From Rhipicephalus microplus (lineage: Eukaryota; Arthropoda; Arachnida; Ixodida; Ixodidae): DNA of 64,000 nucleotides. The stretch is from positions 73,962,508 to 74,026,507 of the forward strand of contig NC_134707.1 in assembly GCF_043290135.1 (NCBI RefSeq). Direction: 5' to 3'. Shown here in pieces: positions 23,797-36,049 of this stretch (within the stretch, counting starts at the first letter, position 1; every line of letters begins with the position of its first letter). Both the position numbers and the translations under genes were made by a program. Below the pieces are notes generated by a model. The model was not told where the DNA came from. It saw only the letters and a list, made by a program, of their open reading frames with translations, and made no database searches.

Positions 23797-24165
23797 TCAT
23801 AGCCACCGGTGGCAAATACTCGCTCTAGAGTGGGTATGTGCCATAGGGATTGTGAGATGAGAGATGACGGTACTTGGAGTGTTCACTAGATGAACGCATG
23901 GATGGACGCACATACAGGCAGACTAGCAGATGAGCGGATGGATGGATCGGTGCGCGGACGTACGGACGGATAGGCGCACGAACGGACAGGCAGACAGACT
24001 CACGTACGGACGCAAGGACAGATTGATGGACGCATGGATTGACGCAAGGAAGGCCACGTGGACGAACACAAGCAAGAATGAACGGACGGACGGGCTAGGC
24101 TGACGGGTGCTCCGCCCCACTCATTATCATTCACTCATTGGATATGCTGCGATTTTTTTTTGTTC
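23797..24165 (+). mobile_element. Minisatellite-core repeat family, copy 2 (reference copy)
   Basis: Left end: an imperfect palindrome centred on CTCTAGAG (about 23808-23845, TGGCAAATACTCGC against GTGGGTATGTGCCA). A conserved segment follows with ACTTGGAGTGTTCACTAGAT. Next is a degenerate GGACGGACGNATGGATGGACGCA-like array, here about 23890-24090. A conserved right end reads CGCCCCACTCATTATCATTC...GGATATGCTG. The same ends recur at four other places. No open frame is credible; it is probably a non-autonomous DNA element. Confidence 0.65.
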
Positions 24166-24480
24166 TCATTGACATTTGTTGTGGCTCATACCCACTGTGG
24201 CTGATTGGCCTATAATTGAGTGGTCTTGCAAAATATAATTTGAGTTAGAGTAAAGCAAGTTGTAAAACAAAAACGCTACAAATCTTTTAACAAGATTTTG
24301 ATCACTGAATTGTGCCTAATAAAAGTTTTTTAATAAAAATAGGTGATAACATAGATCAAAATCCAACTTAAAAAGGAAGAAAAAGTACGCGTACGTCAAC
24401 ACAGAAGGATAATTCTATACATTAGCTTGTTAGTCTTTTTGTTTAATTTATATAATTCCACACTGCCACGCAAGCTTCCA
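24166..24480. other. AT-rich DNA
   Basis: Contains GTGGCTCATACCCACTGTGG near 24180, a word also in the palindromic end of the neighbouring repeat family. Otherwise nothing recognised. Confidence 0.35.
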
Positions 24481-24559
24481 CACTGGTAAATCTAGAAATA
24501 CAGTTTCCGAAAGACAGAATCGTGGTCGTAGATAAATGCATTTCAATAGCACGTAAAGA

Positions 24560-27500
24560 ACAATTTATCTTGAATCTACAAGCTCCAATAAATCGGCTGC
24601 AGGTCAAAGAGGAATGATCCATAGTTTCTAGCTAGTCACAGAAAGCGCACATTGGAGAAAGAGTCCGAGCAGACCGGAGTTGGTAGAAATTTATTTTCGG
24701 CACTCTAAAGCGCAGCCTCGTAATAGCGACTTCTGCCACAAAAGGATCGGTATGAAGGATATAATGAGTGCCAAGATTCTGCGGAATTTTGGAGTGATAC
24801 ACCTGCAAAGCTTCCCATAATTGTACGCCTGTGAAATAGCGTTGCCGGTAAATGAGCAGATCATGGAAAACACGCTAAATGGGCCCACTTATGGATGAGT
24901 TCGCTAAACAAATGGCCATTTAATTTAATAGCAGCCCTTTATGAACCCGCACCCGAACTAATCAAACGTTTTCCCAAATGTCGGGGTATTAATGCACAAA
25001 ACATCTGGATTAGGTGCAATTGCGCACCACAGAAATTGCAGCGCAAAGACAGAGCGAATCTGTAATTACAACAGCCAATGTGATTTTCACAATTAAGTTT
25101 CGTAAGGCGAGTGCCACTATCAGAAGCTCAGCTACAAAAATGGGGATAAAATCAAGTAGTCGGAGCGAATAGGACCAATCCAAGCTCGAGCTGATTACAC
25201 TAACACCTGACTTTTTGTCACTCTGTGATGCATCTGTAGCAATATTTACACTTGTTCGATGCTCTGCGAGTGTTCTTTCAATAAACCATTCGGAGTGTGA
25301 GGTGGGAATAACTTTGCATTTCTAGAGAAAAAGTCGTCAAATCCAATATCCACATAACCACATAAGGTGAATTCTCGCTAGACCGCCATAATTCGCAGAT
25401 ATGTCCATTCAGCGGGTCCAGTAGACGTTGTGCTATATAATTTGTAAGCAGTCTAACCGTGGCCTTCTATCACAAAAAATAATAGCGGAGAAGATATGAA
25501 TAACGTCTCCGACTGCTGTAGCGGTGACTCGTAAGTTTTTAAAAACATCTGAATGGTCAAGATACTAAACCAGTTCGAAAGAGTCTTGATTTTAGGCATA
25601 TAACGCATTTGTAAACCTTTTTGTGGACACCAAGGCAAAAGCGTGATGATCTAAAAAATGAGAGGCTAGCTTTTTAAAGGTGGAACATCAGAGAAAAGCA
25701 TGCAACCGAATTCCAGAATAGGATGAACATACATTCGACATATCATTACTAGTGTATCACTTCTCATGCCTATTCGGTAGTTGCTTATCCTACGGAACAT
25801 GCCGACAGCTCATTTAGTATTTCAAGCTAAGTATTCCATGTGTAGATGTCAGCCAAAAGATACGTTATTGATTACCCTAAGATATTCAATAGATTCCACC
25901 TCTGGTGTGTCCTCAAAATAGTAACATAACGAGATGTGTACGGGGAATTGCAAGGGGAAGAGAAAAAGGGCACATTAATTCGGATTCAGTGAGAAGTGAT
26001 TGTCATCAATCCAGCTTTTCTTGTGTTAAGATAGGACTGCACTCGGTCGTATAGCGTCTGAATGGTGTGTGCCATTGCAAAGAATACCGTGTCGTCTGCA
26101 TAAACAGAAGTTGTTATGTCATGGTTACATGCGATGGTGTTCATTAGCAAAATAAATACCCCGAGGGCAGTACCAAGCATTGCGGTACTTCTCTCGTTTG
26201 TGTGTGCACAATTGATGAAAACCTGCCTTTGAAACATTAAAGCTTTCAGTGCACAAAAAATTTGTGCATACAGGTTACTACGTATGCCAGAAAATTAGAA
26301 GAATTCAGTCGGTCTATCAGAATATCACGCTGTACAGTATTGTACGTTTTAGCGATATCCATAGTAACTAAAACTGCATATTTGTTGTCCTGCGGGCTAA
26401 GTGTACACGACTTTCTAAATCAACATGAACGTTTTGTAGACCACTCCAAGCCCTGAACCCAATTTACAAGGGCTTAGAATTGACATCTCGTCAGTAAGTC
26501 AAAATGTTCACGTATGAATAACTTTCTCAATCAATGTCACCAGATTTGATGTAAATAAAGGTTCTTAGGTTTTCCATTATGTACCCACAATCTTGTTTCT
26601 TCAGCAACGGTATAATTTCGCTAGCTTTTATTCTTGCGGTATCTATGAGTTTTCCAACGAACAATTCACAACACCTAAAAAAACGTCAGGTGATTCTTGA
26701 AATAAAACTTTCGATAAGAACTTTGCAATTTTTTACAATCCAAAGGCAGTCCTTTTTAAACATAGTACAATTTCAGTAAATTAAGAATAAGAAATTTCAT
26801 AAATTCATGTGAAGATACCTGCATATTGTGAATAGCTGAGACATTTGTACTAAATCTACGTTCTAAACCTTTAGCTGTCTCTTCTAGAGTGGTCGCGTCG
26901 TGAAGATACATGATTATATAGTTATTGGTATTGGCAGAACCTTCTGTGACAGCAAATACGCAAACAAAGCACGCTCATGGTTTGATTTGGAACGATAATC
27001 AAAGTGCCGACTGTCCGAATCTTCTCTCACGTGGTTAACAGTGCACCTAAATACACCTGCAAAAAATTATAGTCTTTGCAATTAGTGGGCAATGAATATG
27101 TATAAGCTTCTTCCAAGCGGCTTTGTGTCTTCTGTAATCGAGCGTACATTCATCAGTCCACCAACGATAAGAGGACCGTCTACTCGTTGGAATAACAAAC
27201 TGAGATTTTTTCCGGCATCCCTCTAGTATGAAGGCAATCTTTAATGCATGTTCATGACCATTGTCTTTCTGAAATGTTGAAATAGCCGAACACAGACAGG
27301 TTATATACTCTCGGTTGCTGCTGTAAAGTTGTTATTGTACATAAAATGTCAAAACCTAAAGGACGATGGCCGCTGTTAGTTGCAGAGTCAACCATGAACC
27401 ATGACAAAACATTGATTGATTTATATGTGGGGTTTAGTGTCCCAAAAGTACCATGAGACTATGAGAGACGCCGTAGTGGAGAGCTCCGGAAATTTCGACC

Positions 27501-28240
27501 ACCTGGGGTTCCTTAACGTGCACCCAAACCTGAGCACACGGGCCTACAACATTTCCGCCTCCATCGGAAATGCAGCCGCTGCAGCCAGGATTTGATACCA
27601 CGAACAGCAGGTCAGCAGCCGAATACCTTAGCCACTAGACCACCACGGCAGGGCCATGACAAAACATTAACTGCATTGGTAAAAAACGTTCAATTTAACA
27701 CTGATTGAGTGCGACGTATGACAAATGTTATGGCTCCTTCATTTATACACGGAAAATTTTTGTCAATGGTCCACTTCCTCAGCCGCCTACTGCACAAGTC
27801 TGTCTCTTTGGCCCAAAACAAATGAGAATTAATGTCACTTGTGGGTAAGGCTTCCTTTTGACAAACTGCCAAAGCGCTGTTAGGATGACTTGTATTTGCA
27901 CGCCAGTGGGGAAATACAAGTTTATGTTTGAAAAGAGTGGTATCCTAGAAGGTTACCACTCTTATTTCTGAAATATTTCTGAATCATGGTTCGGCATCGT
28001 GAAAGCAATTTTTACCCTATGAGGTACATTATTTGATACTCGTATCAATAAACCACCACCACGTCTCTGACAATTTCCTTGAAAAGAATGAAATCTCGTA
28101 AAACAGTAATTTTTATCATGTGTAAGTTAAGTTTATTGTGGAACTATATTATCAGGGTTGAGCTGATTTGAAAAGTAATTTAGGTTGGTTACCGCAGAAA
28201 ATAAGGAACGGCAGTTCCACTTAAGCACATTTAGTTGACC
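24560..28240 (-). pseudogene. LINE ORF2: endonuclease, RT, RNase H, CCHC
   Basis: Endonuclease start KWNCRSLFSAVTNLNYF lies near 28200, followed by GGGLLIRVSNNV and NEGAITFV (27690-27872 frame). Beyond the SINE, WWTDECTLDYRRHKAAWKKL near 27130 is the endonuclease-RT linker. RT motif A is TMDIAKTYNTVQ near 26360; motifs B and C are in the 25986-26237 frame, with GTALGVFILL and SVYADDTVFFA. RNase H shows ATDASQSDKKSG, FVAELL and VVITDS (about 25250-25050). The end carries MCAFCD, a stop, then LETMDHSSLTC, a C-x2-C...H-x4-C finger. The catalytic YADD and the DED residues are kept, but several stops and frame changes make it dead. Confidence 0.75.
27414..27653 (-). mobile_element. Ruka-type tRNA-derived SINE inside the LINE
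   Basis: A full-length minus-strand copy. The head has the A-box word TGGTCTAGTGGCTAAGG and a degenerate B box; the body has the CCTCCATCGGAAATG and CCAGGTGGTCGAAATTTCCGG regions (either strand), and the tail ends ACCCCACATATAAATCAATC. The 15-bp duplication CCATGACAAAACATT flanks it exactly (27399-27413, 27654-27668), showing insertion into the already resident LINE. Confidence 0.9.
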
Positions 28241-28289
28241 AATGGAGGTAAGGCGCATTCCTTGTCCTTCTTGGTACCTTTCTGCGCAA

Positions 28290-29620
28290 ATGACCACTAA
28301 TTCCTTTTAGTGTTTGACTTTAGGTCCACAGAGATAGGCGCTCGTACACGTTTATGAGCTCGGATCTCAATTTTAATCACTGTAGCGTTACTTGTACTTG
28401 TATGAGGCACAGAATGGTCTGATGGTACCTGTGCAATAGGTTTCTCAGCTTTACGCACACATTCAGACAATTTGTCTAGCACTATTTTATGTACTTGGGT
28501 GGCGTGCATGGTGTCTGATTGTTGAGGAACCGTAAGAGCCTGAGCCTCCTATTCTAGCGTCGCCTGATTTTAAATTATTTGTGTTAGATAGTCACTTTGG
28601 TTAGGTATAAACTTATTCATTGCCTAGGCAACTACCTTTTTTACGGCAGATTGATCGACCTGTGATAGGCTGTATTCTAGACTAAAAATGGGTCGTGATG
28701 CTGCAGCAAAATAGCCGAAGGCGTGGTCTTTCACTCTAAATAATTGAACTTCCCTGCGCGAACAGCGGAGATGGTCTCTAATATCTAAGAGTTTCATTTT
28801 TGAGAGTGAGCAGAGCATTCAGAATTGTGTGAGGAGCGACTTCTTTCACAAAGACAGCACTTTTCTGATGTTGCTGAGCATTCACTTCAGGAGTGGCTTT
28901 CGCCACTGGCACGACAACCGATATTTCACTTGCATTTTCCCACACTATGGCTGAATCTCCAGCAGTTTTTACAATGGACTGGACGGGAACCGAGGGGTTT
29001 GACGCTAAAGGTAAGAGGCCATAGCTTTCTTTCCGACATGCAAGTTGTGCCCACACAACTTGATGTCACTAAGTTGTGTGGCAACTTGGCAAATCTGTAG
29101 CAACGACAGATTTGTTTGTTGTCCTCTCGTTATTATTTAGGTAAGTGCAACATTAAATGAAAACTGCGCCTGCTTCCAAAAGTCTTTCTAGGGTCTCTTC
29201 TGGACTAATTTTGGAATCGACGCCTCTCACGAGGCCTTCAGTACACATGAGGTGAAGTGGAATGAAAGTACTCACCGGGGTTGACGCCAATGATTTACAC
29301 TTAAGCAGATCCTGCAGACAGGTCGGGTCTAGTGACCTAGGCATTATGCCGCCTCGTCCTAGTTTGCGCACCTCGGTGATGGTCTGAAAGTAGTTAGATG
29401 TAGCGTGCCGTTGTTTTTTTTGGGGGGGGGGGGGGTAGCATAGGGTTTGTGAGCCTGATGAAACCTCCATCTGTAGGCACTTGTGCGACAGGAATGTTGC
29501 AGACACCACTGCGAAAGAATGACTATTGGGTGACAGTGACCCGACCATGCGGGAAATGGTTGACATCAGCCCAATAGATAGAAATGAATTTAAAAACAAA
29601 AAGTCACAGTTTCGCGGCAA
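28290..29620 (-). pseudogene. LINE ORF1 (nucleic-acid-binding Gag-like protein), broken
   Basis: Three minus-strand frames (29153-29620, 28778-29056, 28297-28509) together form one ORF1. The first holds STFIPLHLMCTEGLVRGVDS followed by ISPEETLERLLEAG, a signature I know from ORF1 proteins of tick and other arthropod LINEs. The C-terminal part is basic. A poly-C/poly-A run (29413-29436) and several frame changes disrupt it. The presumed role is RNA binding in the retrotransposition particle. Confidence 0.6.
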
Positions 29621-29640
29621 GGGCGAAACAATGAATGCGA

Positions 29641-31824
29641 TAGCAATAACTTAGAACGTAACGCTAAAAACGGCTAACAGATCGAAACGTGCAGTACGCT
29701 GCTCACGCACATATTACGCACGAAAGCAACACACACGAGATGAGAGCTAACTAACAACGCTTACAATTCGACGTTTAACGGGTTTTTTAAACAAAACGAC
29801 GCAGGAAATGCTACACAGACAACAGTATTACAATTATGTGCACATGTCAATATTGTTTAGGCACATGCAGCTCACATTTTCAGCAGAGGCTGTCATTGTG
29901 ATATGTGAAATAACTTGCTAACGAAAGAAACCTTTCAAATCAACACAGGAAGACTATCATGCCTGGGATAACTAAGCAGTGTAACTAACAATAATAAATA
30001 ATTACGAAGCAAGAGCACTTGTTTACTTTAAATAACTAACAAACGAAGTTCCATTTTCACTCGCTAAAGGCCATTAAGGAGATTTCATGAATGGCTTAGC
30101 AGATCAGCTTGGCATTAACAATCTTGAGGCAGGGACGACAATTACGATTCACAACAAAGCACTTCATCAAAGCTCAGCAAATAAAAAAGGCACAAAATAA
30201 ATAGAATACACTGCGTCAAACAGATGGTAAAAGTAGCAGTCTATGGCTGGATAAAAATTCGTGATCAGATCTCACAACACTTATTAACAAACTACTATAC
30301 AAACATACTAGTCACAGCACACGGACGATTTCCATTCTGCCCACGAAGATTAAGATAAACGAATGATAACGTGTGAATTTGCAACGAAATGTTACAATCT
30401 AGAGCCTTGCCTGAATTCGTGCAAATAAGCAAGCTCGTACCTCTAAACAAAATCAGGAAATCCACAAGAAATAATCGAGACCACCAACTCAAGTGATAAA
30501 AAAAGATGCACAATTCACAAACGTTGGAACACGTAATTAAACTCAATAAATGTGTTCCACAACCTTATCCTCGATAAGAAAAAAAGTATAACACAGTGTC
30601 TTAACGAGTTGAAAGTGTGATTAAACATATTAGGCATGGTCCTCGCTGCCCTAATGCTGCGAAAAATAAAGTCAGCTGCCAGTCAGTGCTCGTGCTGTTC
30701 CTCTTTGCCTTCTATTCCCCGCCTTCCGTTCGGATGTCTTCAAGCAACTTCGTGCTTAGGCTGCAACCGTTAATCTGCAGCCGCGGCCACGTGTGTCTAA
30801 AGTGCGTGAACGGCCGGTTTTCGCTCTGCAAAGCAAAACCTGGAGACAGTATCGGGCTCTGGTATGGCCAGCCCGACAACTAAGCCACGCATGCTCAAGA
30901 TACACGACTTCAAAGCCCAAAGCTGCCTCAGGGTAATCGCCCCGCAGAGCAAGAACCGGCTGTTCGCGTGCTCTACAAAGACGTGGCAACGGTTGTGCCA
31001 TTGAATTCAACCAACTAGCCCAAATATTCATTCTTCCAACTCGTCGTTGCAAGCATTGAAAAGGAATTCGTTTTTCGTTTGAAACACACGAATAATAAAT
31101 ATAAGACGTAGCAGGGCTATTCTGAAGCAACTGCTCGTTATGGCTCTGCAACATCACCGAAGAACGCCATAAAATAAAGAAGCTAGACAGCCACAAAAAA
31201 AAACAGAATCAAGGCATCTGTAACAGCAAACCAATCAAGAGACCCTTCTGTCTTCCATTTATTCTAAAGCATTCGTTTCGCATTTGGCTTCCTTGCGTTC
31301 CTTACCTCATCCTACTTTTGTACTCTTTCTTAATGCCGAAATTGTTGTTGGCTTCTGCCCTATTCCCCTTTTCTAATTGGTTTAATTGTGACGGTACGGA
31401 CTGGGGCATTTTCCTTTACATTTTTCGTTGTCGCCAAAAGAATGTATCTTCTTACAGCAGCATTCAATTGCACCGCTTAAGCTTTGTGAACGAGAGACAA
31501 AAGAGGGGTTCCCCGAAATCTTAACTAATGTGCTAAAGTTGGCATAGAAAGGCTTAGTGTAAAATGTTATAACATTGCATAAGAGATGAAAATAATAATA
31601 AAAAATGTGATAAAATCAAAATTTCCGTGTAAGGAAAATGTGTCAAAGAAATAAAGTCAAAGAACAGAGGTGGACGGGTATGATAGAGGAATAATAGGAA
31701 AAAGAGACAGCGACAACCTTTGCGTCCCAGTAAAATTACGGCCCCACCAGTTTTATTACTGCATCAGTTTTAGTTCAACAGTATATATTTTACCTCATGA
31801 AAGAGAAACGCAATCCTAAGTAGC
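29641..31824. other. AT-rich DNA, no recognised gene
   Basis: 29641-30000 could be the LINE 5' untranslated region. Open frames at 30617-30883 (plus) and 30756-31196 (minus) overlap each other and show no domain, so I do not call either. Confidence 0.35.
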
Positions 31825-32060
31825 CCCGCCGTGGTGGTCTAGTGGCTAAGGTACTCGGCTGCTGACCCGCAGGTTGCGGGTTTGAATCCCGGCTTCGGCG
31901 GCTGCAATTCATATGGAGGCGGAAATGTTAGGCCCATGTGCTCAGATTTGGGTGCACGTTAAAGAACCCCAGGTGGTCGAAATTTCCGGAGCCCTCCACT
32001 ACGGCGTCTTTCATACTTAAATGGTAGTTTTGGGACGTTAAACCCCACATATCAATCAAT
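31825..32060 (+). mobile_element. Ruka-type SINE, full-length plus-strand copy
   Basis: Starts CCCCGCCGTGGTGGTCTAG. Pol III A box TGGTCTAGTGG lies near 31838 and B box GGGTTTGAATCCC near 31878, followed by the family body and a CACATATCAATCAATC tail. A degenerate flanking duplication (CCTAAGTAG before, CCTTTAGTAG after) is possible. The best-preserved copy in the window. Confidence 0.9.
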
Positions 32061-32364
32061 CACCTTTAGTAGGCCTCCAGGGCAATCCCAGAATCCCAAC
32101 AGGCTACACACTGCTGTCAGAGCAAGAACTGTGCGAGGTTCATTGGATCGGCAGCGCAGTAGTGGTCTGCCGTAAATTTAAGCACGTGGTGTATTCAGCA
32201 GTTCGTGAGAAGAGGAACTTGTAGTTTCAATTCAAAAAAATTCCGTTGAAAATTGCGCACTATAGCGATATCAACTTGAAGCTTTCTAATAGCCAGTCCT
32301 TCAATATTTTTACTGGTTACGCAACTTTGCCATAATTCTGAAGGGGGAGTTTTAAGAAGCCACC

Positions 32365-32480
32365 GAAAAAAATCACAGCATATCCACGGAGTGAATGGCG
32401 AAGAGTGGGGCGAGGCGTTTTTCTATCCCTCCCCCCCGTGCATTGGTCCATTCATCGGTCAATCTGTCCTTCCGTGCATT
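32365..32480 (-). repeat. Minisatellite-core repeat family, truncated copy 3
   Basis: ATCACAGCATATCCACGGAG at 32372 is the complement of the family's conserved right end. GTGGGGCGAGGCG and about 60 bp of CCATTCATCGGTC-like core follow; the rest is missing. Confidence 0.6.
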
Positions 32481-32649
32481 TCCTGAAATTGTCAACTATA
32501 CGAAAAACAATAACCCAATTTAATGATAATATTTTGAAGTATTATTGGATGTATGCATGTATCCGGCTGCGCTCTTTAGATTGGGTGGTGGCTCACGCCG
32601 CTTACCCATAAAGTTGAATACTATCACAGTGTGTTTAAGGATTAGAATT

Positions 32650-35600
32650 TCACTCGCGCCTCGATTGTAGCCACCAATCAGTTAGCCTCCTCGTTGTCAT
32701 TTCTACCCATTTAAAGTCAGTTTTGCCTTCACTGTCGCTAAACCCCAATGCTTTGAAAGTTTTGGCGCCATTATCTTCGACTATAGGGGGGAGCCCTCTA
32801 CAGAGCATTATCAAATGTTCAACTGTTTCCTCCTTCTCTCCACACGCACTACATACCGTGTATGTGCCTTCGTATTTCGCTCGGTACATCTTGGTCCACA
32901 ATACTCTCATTCTATAGTTTCGAAGAGCAGAGAACTACCCCGAGAATTATCGTAAATCTTCTCCCTTGTAATTTCCTGCTTAAAAGTTCGGTAGGTCTCC
33001 AGTGATGACTTCGGAACCATTCCCATCTTCTACATGTCCCTCTCTGTTTTCTTCAGCTTCTTCTTGAACGATGTTTCCTTTTGGGTTTGTATTCTGATGT
33101 GGTCTCATTCTTGCTTGACAGTTTTCTAGTTCGCTTGCTTCATTTATAATCAACATTCTTTACGTACAAGTAGCTGAAAATTTTCCTAGTCCAACGCTCC
33201 TTAGTGGCTAAAATACTCGCCTGCTGACTCGCAGGTAGCGGGATTGAATCCCGGCTGCGGTGGCTGCATTTTCGATTGAAGCGAAATGTTGTAGGCCCGT
33301 GTGCTTAAATTTGGGTGCACGTTAAAAAACCCCAGCTGGTCAAAATTTCCGGAGCCCTCCACTACAGCGTCTCTCATAATCACAAGGTGGTTTTGGGACG
33401 TTAAACCCCACATATTAATCAATCAACCAACGCTCTTCTCCTATTTTTCTCAATCGCTCCTCAAATTATATCTTGCTGCTAGCTTCCCTGCACTCAAACG
33501 ATGTCCATCGCATGTTACCCTGTGCCCCCTGATTTGGGGTATTCCCGTGTGCTCCTAAAGGAAGTCTATGTATGCCACGTTGTCTAATTTGCAATATTAC
33601 TTAAATTTCTGATTTCATGTACAAGACTGCATTGTTTTACGTTAAACCCGGGACCATGACACCTTTCCGAATCCCTCTGACAACGTCATACTTATTGTAG
33701 TTCCACAGTGCCCCAGTTTTCATTACATCTGAATTACTGCTGCCATTAGTCATTACGCATCTTTCATGCTCTCTTAGATACTCAGCCCCATTTTTATGCA
33801 TACGCCCAATTGTTTGTATTCATCCACAATTTCAAGCGTGACTTCCTGTATCCTATGCTCACTGCCTTTGTTATCATTTAAAATCATGATTGGCGATTTT
33901 TTCGCTGTTGAACTTCAAATTTATCCTATCTCCCTCATTACCACAGATGTCTATGAATCTCTGCAAACCTTCCTTGTTGTCGGCTACTATTACTATATCA
34001 TCAGCATATATCAATGCTTTTAATAACTTTTCAATGTGTTTTCCTTGCTTAGCGAAAGAGATGCTGAAGCCGAGTCGGCTCTCCTCTAAGTTGGTTTCTT
34101 GTCACTAGAGATACAGCATAAATAACAAACGTGACAAGGGCCATCCTTGTCGAAGGCCGCGTTGTATCTCTACAGGTTTAGATACCTGTTATTCCCATTT
34201 TATAACTACCTTGTTACTTTTAAAGATATCCTTTAGAAGGTTTGTTAAACATCTTCTGCATCTGGTAATTTTAGTATTCCACACAGGCCTCCTTGAATCC
34301 CACTATTGTAAGCTTCCTTGATATCTATAAATGCTAGACACAGGGGCCTGTGTTCTTTTCCCGCTATTTCAATACACTTTATCAATGAATAGAGATTGTC
34401 CTTCAAGCTGTTTGTATGCGAAACCCCTTTTGTAGTTCTCCCAGCAGCCCCTCATTCAACACCCATGTCTGTAGTCTATCCTTTACTATTTGCATCACCA
34501 GCTTGTCAGCTACTGATGTCACTGTTATAGGACGGCATCTGTTTATATTGGTTTGTCCCCCTTTTCTTTATAGATCATGCTCATTCTGCTTAGTTTCCAC
34601 CCATTGGGACTTCCACCATCTACTATTGCTTTGCTCGCTCCCTCTCTTCCTGTTTGCTTAGAGTTTGGTCCTAGTTTCTTTATTAGCATTATTGGAATGC
34701 CGTCAAGGTCTGTTGATGTGCTATTAGGAACCTTTTTCTCTGCCCTTTCCCACTCTCGTTGTCTAAGTGGAGCCACGGGGATTATGGCCCATCCTCATCT
34801 GGTACGGTGCATGCAGCGTTTTCTTGGTGTTTAAATTTTCTGTCGTCACTGTTTTATATATTCCATTGCCTCAACCACTTTTAGTCTGAATCCTTAACGG
34901 TAGTTATAAACCTCTATTTCATGCTTGTCTTATTACTATGAAAATAGATGTGGTTCCAAAATTTTTCAGCGCCTTTCGATAATTTTTGTTTACTTACGCC
35001 ATCCATTGGCTTCTGTATCTTCCAATATTGTCACTGATAGAATTGGACGCTGCCCTTCAGCAGCTCAAAACGTTCACACATTTTATTTTGACATCAACTT
35101 CCGGTTCACCCTACTGTTTATCGTACCTGTATTCCCTGGAGGCTTCCTGACGTCTTACTATGGCTCTCTTAGCTTCCTTATTCCACCAGCTCTTGGGTTT
35201 GTGTCTGCTTTTTCCGGTTGATTTGACTGGAACTTTAGCAAGCTCCAACTCACACAATCAAGTTAGATTTGTGTACGTCCACTCTGTTTTAGTATTCGTG
35301 GTGATTATTTTCTCAATCTGTGTAGTTGCTATTTCTATTTTTCTTGCTGCATAAATTTTGCGTGTGGCTGCTCGTAATGCCACATTTCCAATAACAATTC
35401 TCTTTCTAAACTCTGCTTGATACGTTGATGATCACTACCTAAGTTTCTATCACCATATTCGTTTATGTTGATCACTCTTAGCTGATCACACGTCCTATGT
35501 GATAATATTGCGTTTTCTATCATCCACTGCTGCCTTTTCAACTCCCATGTTATCTGCTCTTCACATTTCTCGGTGCTGTTGCAAATGAATAAATCATGTC

Positions 35601-35870
35601 TTTCACACATATCCACTAGCATTCTGCCTGTTGGGTAAATATATCCATCCGTAACTTCTATGTGCGAATTCATATTTCGTAATAAAACTACCTGGCACTC
35701 TTTTCCTGCTCTTAAATGCCATTTTCTACGCTCTGCGCCATTTTTCGGTTTTCCTCTCTGGCTTTTGTTCCTGTCCACAATATACGAAACCCAGGAGCGT
35801 CATTTGCCCTGGCACTTTTCCTTTTAGCCATAAATGTTGCTTGCACTCCTGCTTGACCCTTTGTCAGTCT
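32650..35870 (-). pseudogene. LINE ORF2: endonuclease, RT and CCHC finger
   Basis: Endonuclease: the frame 35335-35778 has MNSHIEVTDGYIYPTGRML, DMCERHDLFICNSTEKCEEQ and GSDHQRI; the catalytic aspartate of the usual GDxN block is replaced (RNMN). RT: NSTSTDLDGIPIMLIKKLG and SRMSMIYKEKGDKP (34543-34776), motif A LAFIDIKEAYNS near 34340, motif B GLRQGWPLSRLLFMLYL near 34130, motif C YADDIVIV near 34000. The 3' frame 32650-32910 ends with CSACGEKEETVEHLIMLC. The blocks lie in several frames, so no full protein can be made. Confidence 0.78.
33200..33426 (+). mobile_element. Ruka-type SINE inside the CR1-like LINE
   Basis: Head slightly 5'-truncated (begins near the A box), B box GGGATTGAATCCC, full body and CACATATTAATCAATC tail. 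The direct repeat CCAACGCTC lies on both sides (33191-33199 and 33427-33435), so it inserted into the LINE by target-primed reverse transcription. Confidence 0.88.
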
Positions 35871-36049
35871 GTACTTCCATGTGTGAATGCCCTAATACCA
35901 CCCCCCTTTTTGCTGCCTTCTGTTCTATAACAATATTCTCAGGCGTTGTCCGGATTGTTAAGTGGTTGTTCCATGTCCCTAAGATTTGTTTCTACAAGAC
36001 CATATACTGTTGGCACCTCCTCACTTAGCTGTTCTTCTATCTCTTCTCA

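Larger units (their letters stand above)
24480..29640 (-). mobile_element. I-clade-like LINE, degenerate, split by a SINE
   Basis: The minus strand carries, in order, ORF1 (about 29620-28290), AP endonuclease (from about 28240), RT, RNase H and a terminal CCHC finger (about 24640). Stops and frame changes are frequent. A Ruka SINE (27414-27653) interrupts it. RNase H after RT points to the I-like group of non-LTR retrotransposons. Both ends are approximate. Confidence 0.8.

Noticed and set aside
29413..29436. Poly-T/poly-G run as a G-quadruplex or regulatory site
   Set aside because: A single homopolymer run inside a dead LINE ORF; more likely slippage or a sequencing weak point.
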